From positions 1 to 16,893 of the forward strand of contig JAZOLE010000134.1 of NCBI GenBank assembly GCA_045652835.1: a DNA stretch of 16,893 bases. The letters run 5' to 3'. A program made the translations under genes and the position numbers. Under the pieces are notes generated by a model. That model was not told where the DNA came from, did not search any database, and saw only the letters and a program-made list of their open reading frames with translations. Origin of the DNA: SVQP01 sp045652835. GTDB taxonomy: Bacteria > Bacillota > Clostridia > Oscillospirales > CAG-272. Below, piece after piece: positions 7,420-13,050 of the stretch (positions are counted from its first letter, which is position 1; the number at the start of each line of letters is the position of its first letter).

Positions 7420-7519
7420 GACTCAGAACCCCACCAAGCGGCATCGCCGCTTGGTTACATTTGCGCTGGGCAACAAAACAGTTTGCTACGAACAATAGCG
7501 CAAATTCGGGTTCTGAGTC
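7420..7519. other. Predicted three-way-junction structured element
   Basis: Three perfect stems nest exactly. P1 is GACTCAGAACCC (7420-7431) with GGGTTCTGAGTC (7508-7519), 12 bp. P2 is ACCAAGCGGC (7433-7442) with GCCGCTTGGT (7446-7455), 10 bp, loop ATC. P3 is ATTTGCGC (7459-7466) with GCGCAAAT (7498-7505), 8 bp, enclosing a 31-nt loop. The joining strands are only 1, 3 and 2 nt. It lies between the tRNA-Thr terminator and rsmA with no reading frame of its own. It could be a structured RNA or a miniature mobile or REP-like element; no promoter is seen directly before it. Confidence 0.6.
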
Positions 7520-7570
7520 CCGCCCCTCACTATTTCTACATTCCCACCCCTACGCCCCCTACACACAGAA

Positions 7571-7600
7571 ACGGACCGTCGAGGAAGCCTGTCCCTACAA
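7571..7600 (+). repeat. CCCTACA-tailed palindromic repeat, copy 2
   Basis: ACGGACCGTCGAGGAAGCC then TGTCCCTACAA. GGAC/GTCC and GG/CC ends pair, and GTCGAGGA is shared with the copy at 12858-12886. The flanking 7521-7570 is pyrimidine-rich with no feature I can name. Confidence 0.5.
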
Positions 7601-7609
7601 AGAATAACT

Positions 7610-7633
7610 GCGGCAGCAAGCCACCGCCCTACA
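7610..7633 (+). repeat. CCCTACA-tailed palindromic repeat, copy 3
   Basis: GCGGCAGCAAGCCACC then GCCCTACA. It has the same GCAAG centre and CCGCCCTACA end as copy 1 at 1117-1143. Confidence 0.5.
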
Positions 7634-7671
7634 TTCCATACCCGAAAATATGCACAATCCCCGCAAATCAA

Positions 7672-7700
7672 TTGACATTTTCCCCAATCTGTGTTATACT
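7672..7700 (+). promoter_or_regulatory. Sigma-A promoter of rsmA
   Basis: TTGACA (7672-7677) and TATACT (7695-7700) have a 17-bp spacer, with TGT just before the -10 box (extended -10). The start is predicted near 7707, so the hairpin array fills almost the whole leader. Confidence 0.88.
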
Positions 7701-7707
7701 GTATAAA

Positions 7708-7787
7708 ATGAAATCCGCTCAAAGCGGATGAAATCTCACAAAAGTGAGATGAAATCGCTTCGCGATGAAATCCCGCTTTCGCGGGGT
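7708..7787 (+). promoter_or_regulatory. Tandem array of four hairpins in the rsmA 5' leader
   Basis: Four consecutive hairpins each follow the triplet GAA. H1: ATCCGCT/AGCGGAT (7713-7719, 7723-7729), loop CAA. H2: ATCTCAC/GTGAGAT (7733-7739, 7744-7750), loop AAAA. H3: ATCGC/GCGAT (7754-7758, 7762-7766), loop TTC. H4: ATCCCGC/GCGGGGT (7770-7776, 7781-7787), loop TTTC, with one G-U pair. Stem sequences differ but remain complementary, while the AT ends and GAA linkers are constant. None has a T-tract, so they are not terminators. GGAGG for rsmA (7794-7798) follows 6 nt after H4. Confidence 0.8.
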
Positions 7788-7804
7788 AAAAATGGAGGAA
7801 AAGC

Positions 7805-8671
7805 ATGAATCTTTGCGATACACGGACGATTAAGCAGATCATGGGCATGTACGGTCTGCACTTCAAAAAGGAATTCGGACAGAATTTTCTGACCGAGAAA
7901 TTTGTAGTCGAGGACATTGCCGACAACTGCTGCGATGACCCGAATGCCACCATTTTGGAGATCGGTCCCGGTCTTGGAACACTGACGCGCGAGCTTGCTG
8001 CCAGATATAAAAAGGTGATCTGCCTGGAGATCGACACGGGCATGATCCCTGTCCTCGGGTACACGCTTGCCGATTTTGATAACGTAACCGTCTACAATCA
8101 GGACGTCATGCAGGCTGACCTTGACGAGCTGCTTGCTGACGCGTTTGCCTCGGGCACGGTGGCAGTTTGCGCAAATCTGCCCTATTATATCACCACGCCG
8201 ATCATGATGAAGCTGCTCGAATCGGGGCTTCCCTTTACCGATATCACGGTTATGATCCAAGCCGAGGTGGCAGACCGCCTTTGCGCTAAGGCAGGCAGCA
8301 AGGATTACGGCGCCATTACCGCCGTGCTTGCTTACTATGGCACGACACAAAAGCTTTTCAAGGTCAAGGCAGGCTGCTTTATGCCTGCGCCCAAGGTGGA
8401 TTCCACGGTTATCCGCACGAGATTGTACAAGGAAAAGCCCTACAATCCCAAGGAAACCGCTCTGCTCTTCCGCACCATCAAGGCTGCCTTTGAGCAACGC
8501 CGCAAGACGCTGCCCAACGCGCTTGCATCAGGCTTTGGCGAGCTGGACAAGCAGACGCTGACCGATATTATCGTGTCCTGCGGTCACAGCGCAGACGTGC
8601 GCGGCGAACGCCTCTCTATCGAGGATTTTGTGGCGCTCTCCGACGCGATTTACAATAAGATTCACGAATAA
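7805..8671 (+). CDS. rsmA: 16S rRNA (adenine1518-N6/adenine1519-N6)-dimethyltransferase
   Basis: RsmA (KsgA) uses S-adenosylmethionine to dimethylate two adjacent adenines in the 3' terminal hairpin of 16S rRNA, a late step in small-subunit assembly; its loss gives kasugamycin resistance in bacteria studied. The 288-residue length is typical. Motifs in order: FGQNFL (24-29), SAM motif I EIGPGLGTLT (52-61), the acidic ribose-binding Glu75 in CLEID, catalytic NLPYYIT (124-130), FMPAPKVDS (192-200) and FEQRRKTL (229-236) in the C-terminal domain. The start is fixed by GGAGG at 7794-7798, 6 nt upstream. It is monocistronic, with a strong promoter, an unusual hairpin leader and a terminator shared with the next, converging unit. 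A reading frame starting in the leader ends in TGA overlapping the rsmA ATG. Confidence 0.97.
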   Translation: MNLCDTRTIKQIMGMYGLHFKKEFGQNFLTEKFVVEDIADNCCDDPNATILEIGPGLGTLTRELAARYKKVICLEIDTGMIPVLGYTLADFDNVTVYNQDVMQADLDELLADAFASGTVAVCANLPYYITTPIMMKLLESGLPFTDITVMIQAEVADRLCAKAGSKDYGAITAVLAYYGTTQKLFKVKAGCFMPAPKVDSTVIRTRLYKEKPYNPKETALLFRTIKAAFEQRRKTLPNALASGFGELDKQTLTDIIVSCGHSADVRGERLSIEDFVALSDAIYNKIHE

Positions 8672-8688
8672 TCAAACCGTTTGCATAA

Positions 8689-8791
8689 GCGGGAGGATAC
8701 TATCCTCCCCTACAAGTAACTCATTACATATCGCCCCGATGCAACGGATCACAAAACAAATTGTTTGTAGGGGAGGATAGTATCCTCCCGC
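8689..8791. repeat. Perfect 27-bp inverted repeat pair (CCCTACA family copies 4 and 5)
   Basis: The left arm (8689-8715, GCGGGAGGATAC then TATCCTCCCCTACAA) and the right arm (8765-8791) are exact reverse complements around a 49-bp centre. Each arm is itself palindromic: GGGAGGATA and TATCCTCCC flank a single base. The arms end in the same CCCTACAA tail as other repeats in the window. No reading frame lies between them. The pair sits between rsmA and its terminator, so it will be transcribed. Confidence 0.85.
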
Positions 8792-8799
8792 CAGTATTC

Positions 8800-8835
8800 A
8801 AAAAGGACTACGTACACGTCGTAGTCCTTTTGCTT
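8800..8835. terminator. Bidirectional intrinsic terminator
   Basis: A 12-bp stem AAAAGGACTACG (8801-8812) / CGTAGTCCTTTT (8820-8831), loop TACACGT. T-rich flanks lie on both strands (TTTTGCTTTT on plus; the A5 run at 8800-8804 gives T5 on minus). It closes rsmA and the leftward XRE gene. Confidence 0.88.
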
Positions 8836-9498
8836 TTATCGATCGATATAACTAAACACCAGCGTGCACAGTATCGAGGAGATGCCGCAAAGTACCGTGG
8901 CAGCGACAAAGATCAGCCAACCCGGATGCCACAGATTCCATACGAACCCCAGTGCAAGATATGCGGGGATGGCAACTAAGAACACGATGGAGCAAAAGGC
9001 TGCATTGATACGATCCCAATCCACAGCGGGACCTATGTGCGATCTCTGCTTGATCGGGCGCAGTTTAGGGCGGTTGATAGCATCGAGCACCGGACCCAGA
9101 AAAGCCGCGATTACGAATATCAGCCATCCCGGATGCCACAGATCCCACACAAACCCCATGATCAGGTATACCACCGTTACCAGCGGAAACAGCATATCCT
9201 CCACGATTTTCAGCACGGTGCTGCGGCGAGGCACCATCTTGATCTCATCCTCGGGCTTCTGTTCCTGCTCTTGCACAGGCGCAGGCTCTTTTTCCTGCGT
9301 CGCGTCTCCTCTGACCAGCGTCTCCATGTCGCACTCCAGCACCTCACACAGCTTGATCACGGTCTCCACGTCGGGGTACACCGAATCGGTCTCCCAGCGC
9401 GACACGGTCTGCCGAGATACGTACATGCGCTCGGCAAATTCCTCTTGCGTCATGCCCTTCTTTTTTCTCAAATATCCGATATTCGATCCAAAGCTCAT
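8836..9498 (-). CDS. XRE-family regulator with duplicated membrane domain
   Basis: A 220-residue membrane-bound transcription regulator. Residues 5-63 are a classical XRE helix-turn-helix (LRKKKGMTQEEFAERMYVSR, then QTVSRWE at 30-36 and YPDVETVIKLCEVL). Residues 66-90 are an acidic, Gln/Pro-rich linker. The C-terminal half has about four hydrophobic segments and an internal duplication: YLIMGFVWDLWHPGWLIFV (111-129) and YLALGFVWNLWHPGWLIFV (180-198). The duplication is also visible in DNA, with near-identical CCCGGATGCCACAGAT at about 8922 and 9128. AGGAGG 5 nt upstream sets the start. It is probably co-transcribed with the two genes upstream, but also has a possible promoter of its own at 9525-9553. 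What it senses is unknown; the membrane part could sense envelope state or be a small-molecule binder. Confidence 0.88.
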   Translation of the reverse strand: MSFGSNIGYLRKKKGMTQEEFAERMYVSRQTVSRWETDSVYPDVETVIKLCEVLECDMETLVRGDATQEKEPAPVQEQEQKPEDEIKMVPRRSTVLKIVEDMLFPLVTVVYLIMGFVWDLWHPGWLIFVIAAFLGPVLDAINRPKLRPIKQRSHIGPAVDWDRINAAFCSIVFLVAIPAYLALGFVWNLWHPGWLIFVAATVLCGISSILCTLVFSYIDR

Positions 9499-9524
9499 AA
9501 TTGCCTCCTGTGTTTGATGCCTCT

Positions 9525-9553
9525 ATCATACCTCAAAAGACTCAATTAGTCCA
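9525..9553 (-). promoter_or_regulatory. Possible promoter of the membrane XRE gene
   Basis: On the minus strand, TGGACT (9553-9548) and TATGAT (9530-9525) are 17 bp apart. The boxes are moderately close to consensus (4 and 5 of 6). Confidence 0.5.
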
Positions 9554-9619
9554 CCACATGCCCTGATTTTTTGCAACACGGCATGTTACATTGGCATATT
9601 TGGGTGCTATTTTGCGATT

Positions 9620-11536
9620 TTAAGCCTTTGTTACGGCATCACCTTGCGCAAGACAACCGAGAATGGCGATCTTGCCGCGCAGGGGCTTGACCATAACAGC
9701 GTGACCGCCTGTGCTGGTGCACGGGGTCGTATAGGTCGCAATTCCCTTGCCGTCAAGATCTACGCTGCCGCAGAAATTGCCATCCAGCCACACGCCTGCC
9801 GTGCCAAAGCCGGGGGCTTTTTGCATTTGCACGGTAAAAGTATTGCCGTGCAGATTCCACTTGGCGGCAACCAAGCCTTTTCCCACAAACCCTTCTTCAA
9901 GTCTGTGCCAGCGGTCGCACTCTATCTCATCCGCAAGGCTTACCACTTGGTCCTTGGGGTAAATCTGCCCCGCGCCAAGCAGCGCGTCCTGCGCGTTCCA
10001 TTGCCACGCATAGGGCTGCGCATCACCCTCTACTGTAAACTCGTCACACTCAAGGCGGCTGTACGACATAGCGGCAATCGCCAAGGGGGTTACGGCATCG
10101 GACAGCACCACGTCGGATGCGACAAGCTGCCCATTCGCCCAAGCGGACACAACGCCGCAGGCGCTGCGCTCGATCTTGATTTCCGTAATCGGCGTCGCTG
10201 ATTCAATGCTTGCGTGCACGGTTACTTCTCCGCTTTTCTCAACTGTAATCAGCGAACAGGTATTGCCCGTAATGCGCAAGGCACAATAGTTCGACATGGT
10301 CTGCTTGCTCGGAACGCTATCGGCAATGCTTCGATCAGGCCCCAATACGCCTTGGTAAGCAAATGCAAAATCCACCGTTCCCTTGCTTTGCAGGCGCGCT
10401 TGCAGCGAAAACGCACCGTAAGATGCTTTAAGCGGCACAAGCGAAGGACCGCTGTGCCCTGTAAAGGTAAATCCGTCCGAGTACGGCTGATCGATGGGTC
10501 TGTGCGCAAGCCCCAGCGTACCCAAATCCTTGGAATTGCGGCTTGCGTGCATGACGATATATCTGCCATCATCGTAAAAGCCGTGCAGCGTCTGCCCCCA
10601 AATGCCGATATACTCGTCATCGTGATCATGCGCGTGCCAGCCGTTGCCGTCCTCCACCATTTCCCATGCGCCGGGATCATGCGCCTGCTCCAAAAGCGCG
10701 CGATAGACCACCTGATAATTGCGGTTTGCAGCAACCGAGGTGCAGCGTGCATACACGTATTCTCCATGCACCTCAACCGGGAAAAACTCCATAGGACAAG
10801 GATAATAACCGGGTCGGTCACAGCCAAGCACCACGTGCGGATGCGTCCACGCCCCGTCAAGCGTGGGAGACGTCAAGGCGGTCAACGCCCAAGAAAAATG
10901 CTGATTGCTGTCAGCCAAGCAAAACGCGATATAATCGTGCTTTCTGGGCACAACACAGCTGGCATACCATCTGCCATACCTGCCGCACGTACCGTGCGAT
11001 GCTCTGTTTTCCAAAATACGGCGCGTCATACGCGTCCAAGGTCCTGCAGGCGAATCCGCCAGCGCGACCGCAACGCCACCCTGTATTTGGTTGTTCGCAG
11101 GGTTGTGCGAGCCTTCCCACGTAAAATCGTTCGTGGAGGTGTCATAGGTCAAAAGATACTTGCCAAGCACGGGATCCCAGGTCACAAACACGTCGGGACA
11201 CATGTCGGAGGGCATATGGTCGCCCTCAAACGTGAACGCCTCGTCGGAAAATCCCCAGCCAAGATCCTGCCAGGTCTCTCCCTTGTCAAAAGATCTGTAG
11301 GTGCGGAAGCGAGAGGTCTCACAGCGTGCATATCCGAGCGGATAAAGACCCGCGTAATAATACCACGTACCATCAAAATCACAAAACAACGAGCCATTGA
11401 CTGCCCACTCGTAAGGGGGCGCAGAAACGTGCACGGCTTCACAAAGACGCTCAAAGGTATCAAACGAGGGGTCTCCCAGTACAGGATGGCGCAGCCAGGC
11501 ATTCATGTGCTCGGTGGATGCATAATTGATATTCAT
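9620..11536 (-). CDS. Beta-propeller glycoside hydrolase-like protein, multi-domain
   Basis: A 638-residue protein that I cannot place in a numbered family. Residues about 40-365 read as a five-bladed beta-propeller of the sialidase/GH43/GH32 type: NGSLFCDFDGTWYYYAGLYP opens a blade, RSFDKGETW (81-89) is a good Asp-box, and CPDVFVTWDPVLGKYLLTYD, GRYGRWYASCVV and DDEYIGIWGQTLHGFYDDGR are further blades. Residues about 370-505 resemble a concanavalin-like sandwich, as follows the propeller in GH32, and about 510-628 form another small beta domain that may bind carbohydrate. No signal peptide is present, so action on imported sugars in the cytoplasm is inferred. AAGGAG for this gene overlaps the stop codon of the RNA methyltransferase 9 nt upstream, implying co-transcription and translational coupling. 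Catalytic residues cannot be assigned with confidence. Confidence 0.8.
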   Translation of the reverse strand: MNINYASTEHMNAWLRHPVLGDPSFDTFERLCEAVHVSAPPYEWAVNGSLFCDFDGTWYYYAGLYPLGYARCETSRFRTYRSFDKGETWQDLGWGFSDEAFTFEGDHMPSDMCPDVFVTWDPVLGKYLLTYDTSTNDFTWEGSHNPANNQIQGGVAVALADSPAGPWTRMTRRILENRASHGTCGRYGRWYASCVVPRKHDYIAFCLADSNQHFSWALTALTSPTLDGAWTHPHVVLGCDRPGYYPCPMEFFPVEVHGEYVYARCTSVAANRNYQVVYRALLEQAHDPGAWEMVEDGNGWHAHDHDDEYIGIWGQTLHGFYDDGRYIVMHASRNSKDLGTLGLAHRPIDQPYSDGFTFTGHSGPSLVPLKASYGAFSLQARLQSKGTVDFAFAYQGVLGPDRSIADSVPSKQTMSNYCALRITGNTCSLITVEKSGEVTVHASIESATPITEIKIERSACGVVSAWANGQLVASDVVLSDAVTPLAIAAMSYSRLECDEFTVEGDAQPYAWQWNAQDALLGAGQIYPKDQVVSLADEIECDRWHRLEEGFVGKGLVAAKWNLHGNTFTVQMQKAPGFGTAGVWLDGNFCGSVDLDGKGIATYTTPCTSTGGHAVMVKPLRGKIAILGCLAQGDAVTKA

Positions 11537-11545
11537 AACTGCTCC

Positions 11546-12769
11546 TTATTTCTTTTTGGGATAGGGCTTTTTTTGATCAAAGCTCTTTTTGTGCTCAAAC
11601 TGTTTTTTCTGTTCCAAGGGCTTTTTCTGCTCGAAGTAAGGTTTTTTTGCCTCAGCAGGATCGCGGAAAAATTCATACAGCGTACAGGGCAGCATGCCGT
11701 TGTAAAGTCTGTGAGTTTTGTCGGCAATACGGCCGTATTTGCGTTCAAACTCGGGATAAGAGGTGATGATATACACGTGCCAAGGGTATAGCGCGGCAAA
11801 TGCTTTTCCCATATCGCGATACAGGGCGGCAACCTCATTCTCCTCCATCATACGCTCGCCGTAAGGCGGATTACACACTACGGTTCCCTTACGCTCCTCG
11901 CGCTGGATCTTTCGCGCGTCTGCTTGGAAAATATTCAGATATTCCTCCACGCCCGCTCTCGTTGCATTTTCATACGTCACATCCAGCATATCCTCGTCGA
12001 TATCTGAGGCCCACGCTTCAAACTTACTGTCGCGAATGATCAGATCCTGCGCCTCGGTGGCGGCATCCGTCCATGCTCTTTCGGGAATGCAGGCAAAATG
12101 CTGTCCTGCAAACTCTCTGCCAAGTCCGGGTGCACGGTGCGTGGCGATCATAGCCGCCTCAATGGCAATGGTACCCGAACCGCAGAAGGGGTCCCAAAAC
12201 AAAATGTCCTCCTTGGGGCGTGCAGTATAGGCAATCGATGCCGCCAGCGTCTCGCGCAAGGGCGCAACACCCGCCATGGGGCGATAACCGCGCTTATGAA
12301 GCGCAATACCCGAGGTGTCCAGCATCAGGGCAACCACGTCCTTGAAAAGGAAAAACTCGATCTGATATTTGGCTCCATCCTCGGTAAACCAGCGGATACC
12401 GTACGCACCCGAAAGCCTGTCCACAACTGCCTTTTTGATAATGCTCTGGCAATCGGGGATAGAAAACAGCTTACTTTTGATGCAATGCCCCTTGACGGGA
12501 AACGCATCGGACGAGCCGATATACTGCTCCCATGGCAAAGCCTTGACACCCTCAAAAAGCTCATCGTAGGTAGTGGCGGGAAATTCGCCCACCTTGATCA
12601 TCACTCTCTCGGCACAGCGCAAAAACATATTGGCGCGCGCGATATCGGCAGGTGTACCTTCAAAGGTGACTCTGCCGTCCATGGTGTGCACTCTCTTAAG
12701 ACCAAGCGCATCTATTTCTTCCCCGAGCTGACGCTCCAGCCCGAACATACAGGTTGCTACTAAAATCAT
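11546..12769 (-). CDS. THUMP-domain class I SAM-dependent RNA methyltransferase (RlmL/YpsC-like)
   Basis: A 407-residue cytoplasmic enzyme, probably methylating N2 of a guanine in 23S rRNA as RlmL does; this target is inferred from family resemblance. The N-terminal ferredoxin-like and THUMP region covers about 1-150. HKRGYRP (158-164) is the usual linker motif. The methyltransferase domain has SAM motif I DPFCGSGTIAIEAA (193-206), acidic SDIDEDM (255-261) and catalytic NPPYGER (300-306). The tail from about 371 is unusual: repeated EQKKP, EHKKS and DQKKP units ending PYPKKK, strongly basic and likely to help RNA binding. Start at 12769 is chosen because GGAG lies 7 nt upstream; the longer in-frame start at 12826 sits at the -35 box of the promoter. 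First gene of a unit continuing into the glycosidase-like gene. Confidence 0.92.
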   Translation of the reverse strand: MILVATCMFGLERQLGEEIDALGLKRVHTMDGRVTFEGTPADIARANMFLRCAERVMIKVGEFPATTYDELFEGVKALPWEQYIGSSDAFPVKGHCIKSKLFSIPDCQSIIKKAVVDRLSGAYGIRWFTEDGAKYQIEFFLFKDVVALMLDTSGIALHKRGYRPMAGVAPLRETLAASIAYTARPKEDILFWDPFCGSGTIAIEAAMIATHRAPGLGREFAGQHFACIPERAWTDAATEAQDLIIRDSKFEAWASDIDEDMLDVTYENATRAGVEEYLNIFQADARKIQREERKGTVVCNPPYGERMMEENEVAALYRDMGKAFAALYPWHVYIITSYPEFERKYGRIADKTHRLYNGMLPCTLYEFFRDPAEAKKPYFEQKKPLEQKKQFEHKKSFDQKKPYPKKK

Positions 12770-12797
12770 GGTTGATCTCCTTTTGGATATTAACATC

Positions 12798-12826
12798 ATT
12801 ATACATGAAAAAGTAAATAAGGTCAA
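12798..12826 (-). promoter_or_regulatory. Sigma-A promoter of the RNA methyltransferase unit
   Basis: On the minus strand, TTGACC (12826-12821) and a perfect TATAAT (12803-12798) have a 17-bp spacer; the start is predicted near 12791. Confidence 0.88.
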
Positions 12827-12857
12827 GGGTTTTCACAATATATAGAACGAACAGCCG

Positions 12858-12886
12858 TAGGGGCTGACGTCCTCGACAGCTCGTCC
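12858..12886 (-). repeat. CCCTACA-tailed palindromic repeat, copy 6
   Basis: Read on the minus strand: GGACGAGCTG, TCGAGGACGT, CAGCCCCTAC. GCTG/CAGC pair around a GTCGAGGA-containing loop, as in copy 2. The intergenic stretch 12827-12999 holds this copy, copy 7 and nothing else I recognise. Confidence 0.5.
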
Positions 12887-12933
12887 GCACAAACTATCTT
12901 TCTGCAATGCAATAAGTTCTTTATGCTCAATCC

Positions 12934-12960
12934 GGTGCGTCGGGGGCATCGCACCCTACC
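12934..12960 (+). repeat. CCCTACA-tailed palindromic repeat, copy 7
   Basis: GGTGCG (12934-12939) pairs perfectly with CGCACC (12950-12955) around a 10-nt loop, followed by CTACC. Same layout as the other copies: hairpin, then CCCTAC. Confidence 0.5.
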
Positions 12961-12999
12961 ATTGTTGAAACATCATATTAGGTAGTTTTCCACATACTC

Positions 13000-13033
13000 A
13001 AAAGAGGCATTTCGCAATGAAATACCTCTTTTT
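13000..13033 (-). terminator. Probable terminator of namZ
   Basis: On the minus strand, AAAAGAGGTATTTC (13032-13019) pairs with GAAATGCCTCTTTT (13013-13000), loop ATTGC, with one T-G pair in 14. It lies 18 nt after the stop codon and the 3' arm ends in TTTT. Confidence 0.75.
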
Positions 13034-13050
13034 CATGTACTTGTAAAGCA

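Noticed and set aside
7265..7495. Open frames across tRNA-Thr, one translating GGGTRTRDLLITNQLL
   Set aside because: This is the familiar false protein obtained by translating a tRNA gene and its terminator.
7286..7524. Integrated mobile element bounded by tRNA 3' repeats
   Set aside because: Only about 170 bp lie between the two T-arm-like sequences, no integrase or cargo is present, and the second copy carries an inserted base; kept only as a possible scar.
7708..7787. Hairpin array considered as CRISPR or as a set of terminators
   Set aside because: Units are 16-21 bp, stems differ, there are no unique spacers, and no hairpin has a T-tract.
9556..9586. ACATGCC/GGCATGT inverted repeat considered as terminator between the glycosidase-like and XRE genes
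   Set aside because: Only 7 bp with a 17-nt loop and no T-tract after the stem on either strand.
10214..11791. 525-residue open frame on the plus strand
   Set aside because: It is the shadow of the glycosidase-like gene and the end of the methyltransferase gene. The protein is very rich in Arg, Ile and His and matches no family, while the opposite frames are clearly real.
12770..12826. Longer N-terminus of the RNA methyltransferase
   Set aside because: It begins at the -35 box of the gene's promoter and spans the -10 box; the ATG at 12769 has GGAG in place and gives the usual family N-terminus MILVATCMFGLE.
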